DNA from: Aequorivita sp. | Lineage (GTDB): Bacteria > Bacteroidota > Bacteroidia > Flavobacteriales > Flavobacteriaceae | Assembly (NCBI GenBank): GCA_030690315.1 | Contig: JAUYGY010000056.1 | Location: 1 to 64,000 of the forward strand | Length of the DNA: 64,000 bases | Direction of reading: 5' to 3' | Shown here: positions 32,938-40,226 of the stretch, piece by piece | Layout: each line of letters begins with the position of its first letter | Numbering within the stretch: the first letter of the stretch is position 1 | Program-made: the position numbers and the translations under genes | The notes under the pieces: generated by a model | Database searches by the model: none | The model's input: the letters and a program-made list of their open reading frames with translations, nothing else | What the model was told of the DNA's origin: nothing

Positions 32938-34629
32938 ATGAAAACTTTTACTATTTCCCTATTCTTATTTCTTTCAACGTTTTATCTCCATGCCCAATCC
33001 TTTGAATGGGGTGGCGCCTATGGTGGTTCGGGTGAGGATGTGTTGCGGGATATGCATACCGATGGCAATGGAAATACGTATTCCACCGGTTATTTTACGG
33101 ATACCGCAGATTTTGACATCTCAGCTTCCGAAGCCAATCTTACTTCCAACGGATTTTACGATGTGTATATTTTAAAAACAAATAACGATGGCAGTTTTGA
33201 ATGGGCGGTAAGTATGGGCGATGAGTTCTTTGATTACGGGGTGGGAATTACCACTGATGCCGATGGCAACGTTTATGTAACGGGATACTATGACGGAACA
33301 GTCGATTTTGATCCAGGCGCAGGGGAAGCGAATCTCACCTCCCTTGGTGGCGGCGATATCTTTATCCTCAAGCTGAATGCAGCTGGGGAATTTTTATGGG
33401 CCAAGAGCGTTGGCGGCACTGGCTATGAAGAATCTACTGCCATTGTAGTGAGCTCAACCGGAACCGTAACAGTGCTGGGTTACTTTTATGAACCTGCAGA
33501 TTTTGATCCCAGCACCAATGAACATATTTTAGATAGCGAAGGGGGAAGTGATACATTTTTGCTGAACTTGACCGAAAGTGGGGATTTTATCTCTGCCAAA
33601 AGGTATGGCGGCCCCGATTTGGATCTGGCCCTTGATATGAAGTTAAACAGTGCGAACGATATTTTTATTGCTGGCTATTTTGAAGGAACTACAGATTTTG
33701 ATCCAAGTGGTTCAGAGGAATTCAACCTAACCAGCAGCACAGAAGGCTTTTCAAGCTATATGCTGCACCTTAATAGCGCAGGGGAACTTGTGTTTGCCGG
33801 GGCTACCCACGATGGCAATGCAGAGGCAAGGGGAATTGCCGTAGATGCCAACGATAATGTTTACCTCACGGGGCATTTTAATGGAACCGTAAACTTCAGT
33901 CCCGACGCGGCGAACACGGATCATATTTTTACATCAGATTTGGTGTACAATGGTTTTACAATGAAAATCAGTCCATTGGGGATATTAGAATGGGCAAAAC
34001 CTATCGAGAGCGATGATACGGTGTTTGGTTTTGACATAGCTGTTGATGCTGGCGGAAATGTATTTACTACAGGATATTTTGCAGCTACAGCCGATTTTGA
34101 TCCAGACCAGAGTACTACTTTTAATTTGACAAAGCAATCTGCCAATGCCACCGATGCCTATATGTGTGCTTTGGATACTGACGGAAATTTCGTGAACGCC
34201 TTTACATTTGGAGGCGCCGACTTTTTGGATACCCACAAAATAGGTGCTGATGCGCAGGGCTATGTTTATCTTTCCGGACATTTTGAAAAAACAGTGGATA
34301 TAAATCCACTGGAAGGCGAGATTATGGAAATAACATCCATAGACTTTAGGGACAACTACCTTATTAAAATAGCTGCCACTATGTTGGGAGTTCCAACAAA
34401 CAATTATTCTGAGGTTACTGTCTATCCCAACCCAGTGGATTCTGTGGTATATCTTGCGAGTTCAGAAAATCTTCTTGGGAAATCGTTTAATTTATTTGAT
34501 GTACAGGGAAGAAGTATCCTTACTGGATCTATTGATAGTTCAAAGCAAATTAGCTTTGAAGCCATTCAATCGGGAATATATTACTTAAATATAGTGGGAA
34601 GCGATACCATAAAACTGATCAAAAATTAA
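32938..34629 (+). CDS. Secreted SBBP-repeat protein with T9SS sorting tail
   Basis: The 563-aa protein has a signal peptide (1-20, ending LHAQS) and about eight SBBP-type beta-propeller repeats (e.g. GVGITTDADGNVYVTGYYDGTVDFDPGAGEANLTSLGGGDIFILKLNAAGEFLWAK), each about 55-60 residues, spanning 22-470. The C-terminus is a T9SS tail (VTVYPNPVDSVVYL ... GIYYLNIVGSDTIKLIKN). Likely a surface-exposed propeller for binding; ligand unknown. A promoter of the Bacteroidota form precedes it. Confidence 0.88.
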   Translation: MKTFTISLFLFLSTFYLHAQSFEWGGAYGGSGEDVLRDMHTDGNGNTYSTGYFTDTADFDISASEANLTSNGFYDVYILKTNNDGSFEWAVSMGDEFFDYGVGITTDADGNVYVTGYYDGTVDFDPGAGEANLTSLGGGDIFILKLNAAGEFLWAKSVGGTGYEESTAIVVSSTGTVTVLGYFYEPADFDPSTNEHILDSEGGSDTFLLNLTESGDFISAKRYGGPDLDLALDMKLNSANDIFIAGYFEGTTDFDPSGSEEFNLTSSTEGFSSYMLHLNSAGELVFAGATHDGNAEARGIAVDANDNVYLTGHFNGTVNFSPDAANTDHIFTSDLVYNGFTMKISPLGILEWAKPIESDDTVFGFDIAVDAGGNVFTTGYFAATADFDPDQSTTFNLTKQSANATDAYMCALDTDGNFVNAFTFGGADFLDTHKIGADAQGYVYLSGHFEKTVDINPLEGEIMEITSIDFRDNYLIKIAATMLGVPTNNYSEVTVYPNPVDSVVYLASSENLLGKSFNLFDVQGRSILTGSIDSSKQISFEAIQSGIYYLNIVGSDTIKLIKN

Positions 34630-34699
34630 TTCCTCCTCTCCCGATTCTATTGGAAATCTACGAATATTGTCTTACTTTTCATCCGTGGAAAAATGGGCA

Positions 34700-35836
34700 A
34701 TGTTCGTGGATTTTATTTTAATTGCAGGGATGGCGCTGTTATTTCTGCTGATGATTTTTTTGTTCAAAGCACGTACACATTATTCAAAAAATCTTCTTTT
34801 TATTTTTTTTGCCAATAGTTTTTTCTTTCTGTTATATTATTACGCCTTTCTCCATCGGTTACGTGATCTAGGGGCCTTAGCCTTTTTTTTCGGAAATGGG
34901 GCTGGCTACCTTTTAGGCCCAGTAACTTACTTTTACCTCAAGGCACTTATCCTTCCAAATAAGAAAATAGTACCCGCTTTATGGCTTCACTTACTGCCAT
35001 TTTTTTGTAATTGGCTTTTAGTTTCATTGCCCGTAGCTGTAAGTATGGCCACACCTTATCTTACAGATTATGGTAAAAATTACGCTGCCATAGCTGATTA
35101 TCTCAATTTGGTTGAAAATGCTTATTTCCTGGTCTACATTATAATTACTTACCGACTTACCGAGCGCATTCGCACCGCTTCCCTAGAAAACTATTCCTCA
35201 TTGGACCAGACGGGGTTGTCGTGGTTTCATAATTTGCTTGTTGGGTTGTTCATCATTGTAGTATTGGACAGCGTTTTTTCTGTTTATGAACTTAACTACG
35301 CAATGATTCCTTGGAACATAGGTACCATTATCGCCTTTTTGTTTATTGTTCTTTATAGCTATTTAGGGTATAAGGGAATTTTTCAATCCAATATTCTGCT
35401 TCCAGGTTTTGTTGTGAATAATTCCGCCCAGGAAGTTGCGACGGAAAAAAATGTAATTTCCTTACCAAATGCTATGGGAATTAGCGATGGGGAAGCAAAA
35501 GAGCTAAAGAGACGCCTGTATGAATTGTTGGAAGTTAAAAAGCTGTATTTAAATGACAGTCTTAGTCTTACCGATTTGGCTGAAGAAATGGACATTAGCA
35601 GCAGAAAGCTTTCAGAATTTTTAAATAAAAGCCTCCATATTAATTTTTACACCTTAATCAATGATTACCGGGTTACCGAAGTACAGGAAAAATTAAAAGA
35701 GGAGGAGAGTAAAAAATACACTTTGTTGGGCTTGGCACAAGATTCGGGATTTCAGTCCAAAGCCAGTTTTAACCGTATTTTTAAAAATAAAACCGGTATG
35801 TCTCCTTCGCAATACAGGCAAATATACTGTCAGTAG
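34700..35836 (+). CDS. Membrane-integrated AraC-type regulator
   Basis: The product (378 aa from ATG 34700; TTG 34667 and GTG 34685 are alternative starts) has seven predicted membrane helices (about 5-26, 32-53, 60-80, 95-115, 128-150, 178-200, 208-230) and a cytosolic AraC-type HTH pair at the C-terminus (LSLTDLAEEMDISSRKLSEFLNKSLHINFYTLINDYRV and YTLLGLAQDSGFQSKASFNRIFKNKTGMSPSQYR). This 7TM-HTH arrangement is frequent in Bacteroidota and allows a membrane signal to act directly on DNA. Targets unknown; a methyltransferase gene follows. Confidence 0.87.
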   Translation: MFVDFILIAGMALLFLLMIFLFKARTHYSKNLLFIFFANSFFFLLYYYAFLHRLRDLGALAFFFGNGAGYLLGPVTYFYLKALILPNKKIVPALWLHLLPFFCNWLLVSLPVAVSMATPYLTDYGKNYAAIADYLNLVENAYFLVYIIITYRLTERIRTASLENYSSLDQTGLSWFHNLLVGLFIIVVLDSVFSVYELNYAMIPWNIGTIIAFLFIVLYSYLGYKGIFQSNILLPGFVVNNSAQEVATEKNVISLPNAMGISDGEAKELKRRLYELLEVKKLYLNDSLSLTDLAEEMDISSRKLSEFLNKSLHINFYTLINDYRVTEVQEKLKEEESKKYTLLGLAQDSGFQSKASFNRIFKNKTGMSPSQYRQIYCQ

Positions 35837-35898
35837 TTATCTTTAGGCTTTAAGCATAGAGGCTTTTAATAGTACATTTGAACACCAATAACTTATTC

Positions 35899-36573
35899 GT
35901 GGACAAAAAGGAGAACGAAACAAGAAAATCAAAAACCCCCTGGCCCACTAAGCTGGCTATGGAACAGGTTTATGAAATGAACCTTTGGGGTGGCAATGAA
36001 GCCGATTTTTATTCAGGAGAGGGCTCGTACCTTCCAGAAATAGTAAATCCATATATAACCGCAGTAACATCTTTTTTAACTTCGTTTGAAAGTCCGCTAA
36101 CGGTTTACGATTTAGGCTGTGGCGATTTTAATGTTGGGAAAGCATTGGTAAAGCATACCAAGAAGTATGTTGCATTAGATATAGTGCCAAGTCTGATAGC
36201 CCGTAATAAGGAAAAATTTAAAGCAGCTAATTTAGAATTCCATTGTTTGGACATTGCGGTAGCCGATCTGCCTTCTGGGGATTGTGCTATATTGAGACAG
36301 GTGTTACAACATTTATCAAATGCTGAAATACAGAGTATAGTGAACAAGTTAGCTGCTTTTAAATATATTATTCTAACAGAACATATACCCGAAGAAGATT
36401 TTATTCCCAATAAAGATATTATTTCAGGACAGGGAAATAGACTGAAAAAACAAAGCGGGGTAAATCTATTAGCTCCACCCTTTAATTTTAAGATTAAAGA
36501 AGTAACACAATTATCTGCTGTTGCCTTGGCTGGTGGGAAAGGGGTTATTGCAACTACGCTTTTTAGGCTGTAG
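35899..36573 (+). CDS. Class I SAM-dependent methyltransferase
   Basis: The 224-aa protein (GTG start at 35899 preferred) has the SAM-binding motif LTVYDLGCGDFNVGKAL, the acidic strand KYVALDIVPSLIARNKEKF and CLDIAVADLPSGDCAILRQVLQHLSN. Such enzymes methylate small molecules, lipids or proteins; the substrate is not evident. The reading frame can also start with a TTG at 35878, but that triplet is part of a TACATTTG -7-like box, so I regard it as promoter. No Shine-Dalgarno site is seen. Confidence 0.82.
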   Translation: MDKKENETRKSKTPWPTKLAMEQVYEMNLWGGNEADFYSGEGSYLPEIVNPYITAVTSFLTSFESPLTVYDLGCGDFNVGKALVKHTKKYVALDIVPSLIARNKEKFKAANLEFHCLDIAVADLPSGDCAILRQVLQHLSNAEIQSIVNKLAAFKYIILTEHIPEEDFIPNKDIISGQGNRLKKQSGVNLLAPPFNFKIKEVTQLSAVALAGGKGVIATTLFRL

Positions 36574-36593
36574 GCTTTAAACGTATGCTATTA

Positions 36594-36649
36594 AACAATC
36601 CAACAGTCCAACAATCCAACAATCTAAAAATCCAACAATCCAACAATCC
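36594..36649. repeat. Period-8 array, 7 units (AACAATCC)
   Basis: Seven 8-bp units in strict phase, AACAATCC with the variants AACAGTCC, AACAATCT and AAAAATCC, located between the methyltransferase and the SnoaL-like gene. Confidence 0.88.
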
Positions 36650-36739
36650 AATAGTAACACCGTAACTTATTAAATGGCAGTACGTCTATTAACAGACTAT
36701 CTGTTTAATTAAAAAATTATCGCACTAAATAAACTATCT

Positions 36740-37189
36740 ATGAAACTAAAATATGTACTCGTTTTTACAATCTTTTGGGCTTGCGATGAGCAAAATCAAA
36801 ATAGCACAGCCCCATCCCCGCAACAAATAATAGTGGCCGATAAAGATGCTAGTAATCTGGCATCAGAAATAGGCTTCAATAACGCGCTCCTATCGGTTGC
36901 CGATAGCAGTTTTGTGAAACTTGGGAATGGGCAATTACCAATACTGGGAAAAATGGCTTTCGCGAATTCCTTTGATAAAAACAACGACACCAAAACCATC
37001 ACTTGGCATCCAATAAAAGCTGAGGTGGCAAGGTCTGGTGAGTTAGGATATTCGTGGGGCAATTGGCAGTTCAAAACACCGGACACAACTTACTATGGCA
37101 ATTATGTGACAATCTGGAAAAAGAAGGAAGACGGGAAATGGAAAATGATTTTGGATGGAGGCAACAGTACGCCCAATCCAAAAATATAA
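36740..37189 (+). CDS. SnoaL/DUF4440-like lipoprotein
   Basis: The 149-aa product begins with a short hydrophobic signal and a cysteine at residue 15 (FTIFWA-Cys), probably a lipoprotein. The rest matches the NTF2-like/DUF4440 fold: DASNLASEIGFNNALLSVADSSFVKL, LGKMAFANSF, GELGYSWGNWQFKTPDTTYYGNYVTIWKKKEDGKWKMILDGG. These cone-shaped proteins bind small hydrophobic ligands or form enzymes without a fixed active site. Function unknown here. Confidence 0.8.
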   Translation: MKLKYVLVFTIFWACDEQNQNSTAPSPQQIIVADKDASNLASEIGFNNALLSVADSSFVKLGNGQLPILGKMAFANSFDKNNDTKTITWHPIKAEVARSGELGYSWGNWQFKTPDTTYYGNYVTIWKKKEDGKWKMILDGGNSTPNPKI

Positions 37190-37249
37190 CAATGTAAAGG
37201 AAAAACCCCTAACACTTGTCCCAATCCTTTTCACCTTTCACGAAATACC

Positions 37250-37257
37250 TATCTTTG
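37250..37257 (+). promoter_or_regulatory. Candidate -7 element of purK
   Basis: TATCTTTG fits TAnnTTTG; it lies just before the period-7 array, so the array would be inside the purK leader. No clear -33 TTTG at the proper distance was found. Confidence 0.4.
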
Positions 37258-37269
37258 CATTCAAAATAA

Positions 37270-37325
37270 GCGAAGAGCGAAGAGCGAAGAGCGAAGAGCA
37301 AAGAGCGACAACCATCAACCATCAA
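37270..37325. repeat. Period-7 array in the purK leader (GCGAAGA, then CCATCAA)
   Basis: Eight 7-bp units run from 37270 to 37325 in one phase: four GCGAAGA, GCAAAGA, GCGACAA, two CCATCAA. The array ends 5 bases before the purK ATG (37331). Confidence 0.9.
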
Positions 37326-37330
37326 CAAAT

Positions 37331-38485
37331 ATGAACTACTTCTCCACCAACTTCACCCTCGGCATTCTTGGCGGCGGGCAGTTGGGCAAAATGATGCTTT
37401 ATGAAACCCGTAAATGGGATATCCGCACCAGCGTTTTAGACCCCAGCGCCGAAGCTCCCTGCCGTATTGCCGCAGATAATTTTCAGCAAGGGGATTTGAT
37501 GGATTTTGAAACCGTTTATACTTTTGGCAAGCAGGTGGACGTGCTCACTTTTGAGATTGAAGGCGTGAACATTGATGCCTTGGAAAAACTGGAAAGCGAA
37601 GGTATAAAAGTATATCCCAGTGCCGCGACGCTTAGAAATATTCAGGACAAAGGCGTGCAGAAACAGTTTTATAAAGAGCACCAAATACCTACTTCACCAT
37701 TCAAAGTTTACAAAGATAAAAATGATCTAAACGAAGCCATTGTCCGCAAGGAACTGCATTTCCCTTTTGTTTGGAAAAGCTGCACCGGCGGTTATGACGG
37801 CAAAGGCGTAAGTATTGTTAGACAAGCCGAGGACGTAATCCCACTCTCGGAAGGCGCTTGCATCGCAGAAAAGTTGATTCCCTTTAAAAATGAACTGGCT
37901 GTAATAGTTGCCAGAAATCCTTCCGGAGAAGTAAAAACATATCCCGTAGTTGAAATGGAGTTCCACCCCGAAGCCAACCAAGTGGAATACGTAATCTGTC
38001 CCGCAAGAATAGACGAAGCTGTTGCGCAAAAAGCAAGAGCCGTAGCCACCAAAGTCTCCGAAGCCTTTAAACACGTAGGCCTTTTGGCTGTGGAAATGTT
38101 CCAAACAGAAGATGATGAAATCCTCGTAAACGAAGTCGCACCAAGACCCCACAACAGTGGCCATTACAGTATTGAAGCTAGCTACACCAACCAATTTGAG
38201 CAGCAAATTAGAGCCATATTAGATTTACCTTTGGGAAATACGGACAGTAAAGTGGGCGGCATAATGGTTAACTTAGTAGGCGCTGAAGGCCACACCGGCC
38301 CGGTAGTCTATAAAAACATTGAAAAAATATTAGCGATGGAAGGCGTAACGCCCCACATTTACGGTAAAAAAGAAACCCGTCCCTTTAGAAAAATGGGCCA
38401 CGTAACAATAGTTAACAAAGACCTCAACAAAGCGCGAATGATTGCGGAGGAGGTTAAGAAGACTATTGAGGTAATAAGTGAATAA
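37331..38485 (+). CDS. purK: 5-(carboxyamino)imidazole ribonucleotide synthase PurK
   Basis: PurK uses ATP and bicarbonate to turn AIR into N5-CAIR in purine synthesis. The 384-aa ATP-grasp protein shows GILGGGQLGKMML (about 9-21), FVWKSCTGGYDGKGVSIV, ECIAEKLIPF-like AEKLIPFKNELAVIV, and the metal-binding NEVAPRPHNSGHYSIEA. It acts with PurE, encoded 1.2 kb further. Usually these genes adjoin; here a RhuM/Fic gene lies between them. Confidence 0.96.
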   Translation: MNYFSTNFTLGILGGGQLGKMMLYETRKWDIRTSVLDPSAEAPCRIAADNFQQGDLMDFETVYTFGKQVDVLTFEIEGVNIDALEKLESEGIKVYPSAATLRNIQDKGVQKQFYKEHQIPTSPFKVYKDKNDLNEAIVRKELHFPFVWKSCTGGYDGKGVSIVRQAEDVIPLSEGACIAEKLIPFKNELAVIVARNPSGEVKTYPVVEMEFHPEANQVEYVICPARIDEAVAQKARAVATKVSEAFKHVGLLAVEMFQTEDDEILVNEVAPRPHNSGHYSIEASYTNQFEQQIRAILDLPLGNTDSKVGGIMVNLVGAEGHTGPVVYKNIEKILAMEGVTPHIYGKKETRPFRKMGHVTIVNKDLNKARMIAEEVKKTIEVISE

Positions 38486-38536
38486 AAAATGAACTGTTGA
38501 AAAAAATGCACAAGTTCAAATTTTTGAGAGTTAAGC

Positions 38537-38561
38537 AACTTGGCGGGAATCCCGCCAAGTT
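38537..38561. terminator. 11-bp perfect hairpin behind purK
   Basis: AACTTGGCGGG (38537-38547), loop AAT, CCCGCCAAGTT (38551-38561). The following run is A-rich rather than T-rich on the plus strand, so it may be a dispersed palindrome rather than a strict terminator. It lies between purK and the RhuM/Fic gene. Confidence 0.6.
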
Positions 38562-38572
38562 CAAAAATATAA

Positions 38573-39550
38573 TTTATCGCTAAAAATCTTTCAAATATTA
38601 TTATTTATAAGGCTGACGATGGCCTTATGGACGTTCAAGTAAAATTTGATAACGAAACCGTTTGGCTTTCACTCAATCAAATTTCAGAATTATTTGACAA
38701 AGATAAATCAGTTATTTCAAGACATATCAAGAATGTTTTTAAAGAAGGAGAACTTGAAAGAGATTCAGTTGTTGCAAAAAATGCAACAACTGCCTCTGAC
38801 GGCAAAACATATCAAGTTGAATTTTTTAATTTAGATGTAATTATCTCAGTTGGTTACAGAGTAAATTCAAAAAAAGGAACCCAATTTAGAATATGGGCTA
38901 CAAATCAATTGAAAGAACTTCTGGTCAAAGGTTATTCTATAAATGAAAAACGCCTAAAACAACTGCAACAAACAATTCAGCTTGTAAAACGCGCATCAAA
39001 ACAAATCTCGAATACAGATGAAGCCGAAGGTTTGATGGAAGTGCTTTCCGATTATGCAAGAGCACTTGACATTTTGGATAATTATGATCATCAAAAGCTT
39101 TCAAAAAAAGTTACTGATAAAAAGGTAACATTCAGCGTAGATTATGAAGAAGCTATTAGAGCTATTGAACAATTAAGGATAAAGTTTGGCGGTTCTAATC
39201 TCTTTGGCAATGAAAAAGATCAATCCTTTAAAAGTTCCATCGCAGTAATTGACCAGACCTTCGATGGAAAAGATCTTTATCCAAGTCTCGAAGAAAAAGC
39301 AGCAAACCTTTTATATTTGGTGGTAAAAAATCATTCCTTTACCGATGGCAATAAACGAATTGCTGCTTGGCTTTTTGTATGGTATTTAGCCAAAAATGAT
39401 TTTCTGTATAATAAAGATGGAACAAAAAAAATTGTCAATAATACCCTAGTTGCCTTAACTTTGATGATTGCGGAAAGCAATCCCGCAGAAAAGGACATAA
39501 TGATAAGCGTCGTTATGAATTTAATGAACTCGGAAGAAGAAACTAAATAA
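38573..39550 (+). CDS. RhuM/Fic-domain protein (putative toxin or effector), start unclear
   Basis: The frame with ATG 38627 encodes 307 aa: a RhuM-type N-part (VWLSLNQISELFDKDKSVISRHIKNVFKEGEL ... DGKTYQVEFFNLDVIISVGYRVNSKKGTQFRIWATNQLKELLVKGY, residues 8-110) and a C-terminal Fic/Doc domain with HSFTDGNKRIAAWLF, the AMP-transfer motif HxFxDGNxR. Homologues start about 18 residues earlier; here the frame does carry SNIIIYKADDGL just ahead of the ATG, but no start codon lies between TAA at 38570-38572 and it. The gene therefore uses the internal ATG or an unusual start, or lost its start. It sits inserted between purK and purE. Confidence 0.8.
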   Translation, partial: FIAKNLSNIIIYKADDGLMDVQVKFDNETVWLSLNQISELFDKDKSVISRHIKNVFKEGELERDSVVAKNATTASDGKTYQVEFFNLDVIISVGYRVNSKKGTQFRIWATNQLKELLVKGYSINEKRLKQLQQTIQLVKRASKQISNTDEAEGLMEVLSDYARALDILDNYDHQKLSKKVTDKKVTFSVDYEEAIRAIEQLRIKFGGSNLFGNEKDQSFKSSIAVIDQTFDGKDLYPSLEEKAANLLYLVVKNHSFTDGNKRIAAWLFVWYLAKNDFLYNKDGTKKIVNNTLVALTLMIAESNPAEKDIMISVVMNLMNSEEETK

Positions 39551-39576
39551 TATATTTCAAGCCATCAGTTAAACCT

Positions 39577-39643
39577 GGCCCGAGCGAAGCGAACTGGCGG
39601 AGCAAACCTGAACTTGGAACTTGAATCCTGAAACCTGAAACCA
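39577..39643. repeat. REP-like copy followed by period-7 array (GAACTTG/AAACCTG)
   Basis: A CCCGAGCGAAGCGAAC copy (about 39580) leads into units GAACTTG, GAACTTG, AATCCTG, AAACCTG in 7-bp phase (39610-39637) that reach the purE ATG at 39644. Confidence 0.7.
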
Positions 39644-40138
39644 ATGATGACCAAAGTAGCAATAATAATGGGAAGCACCAGCGACCTGCCAGTAATGCAG
39701 GAAGCGGTAGCTATTTTAAAAGAATTTAACATTGAAGTGGAAGTGGATATCGTTTCTGCCCACCGCACGCCCGACAAACTTTTCGACTATGGAAAGAACG
39801 CCCACACGCGCGGCATTTCAGTAATAATTGCAGGGGCCGGCGGTGCGGCGCACCTTCCGGGGATGATCGCTTCGCTATCGCCTTTGCCAGTAATTGGCGT
39901 ACCCATAAAATCCAGCAACTCCATTGATGGCTGGGACAGCATTCTATCCATTCTCCAAATGCCGGGTGGCGTGCCCGTGGCTACCGTTGCCTTGAATGGT
40001 GCCAAAAACGCAGGTATTTTGGCGGCACAGATTATCGGGTCTTCAGACACAACTGTTTTGGACAAGATTATTGCTTATAAAGAAAGCCTTAAAAATAAGG
40101 TTGAGGAAGGGGCGGAAAAAGCACGCAGTGGTCAGTAA
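39644..40138 (+). CDS. purE: N5-carboxyaminoimidazole ribonucleotide mutase PurE
   Basis: Class I PurE converts N5-CAIR, the PurK product, to CAIR. The 164-aa protein shows IIMGSTSDLPVMQEA (about 7-21), IVSAHRTPDKLFDYG with the catalytic His, AGAGGAAHLPGMIAS and GVPIKSSNSIDGWDSILSILQMPGGVPVATVAL. The stop lies inside a short period-7 array (AGTAATT). Confidence 0.96.
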   Translation: MMTKVAIIMGSTSDLPVMQEAVAILKEFNIEVEVDIVSAHRTPDKLFDYGKNAHTRGISVIIAGAGGAAHLPGMIASLSPLPVIGVPIKSSNSIDGWDSILSILQMPGGVPVATVALNGAKNAGILAAQIIGSSDTTVLDKIIAYKESLKNKVEEGAEKARSGQ

Positions 40139-40161
40139 TTAGTAATTAGTAATTAAAAGTT
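40134..40161. repeat. Period-7 array (AGTAATT)
   Basis: Three AGTAATT units and AAAAGTT in phase; the first contains the purE stop codon (TAA, 40136-40138). Confidence 0.75.
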
Positions 40162-40188
40162 CAAATTATTTGTCTGGAAAAAGAATTT

Positions 40189-40223
40189 TCAATCTAAAAT
40201 CTTACATCTAAAAACTAAAATCT
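40189..40223. repeat. Period-7 array (AAAATCT) before the M3 peptidase gene
   Basis: Five units in phase, TCAATCT, AAAATCT, TACATCT, AAAAACT, AAAATCT, ending 3 bases before the ATG at 40227. Confidence 0.82.
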
Positions 40224-40226
40224 TTA

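Noticed and set aside
38573..39550. Toxin-antitoxin pair with the RhuM/Fic gene
   Set aside because: No antitoxin-like small gene lies next to it; neighbours are purK and purE.
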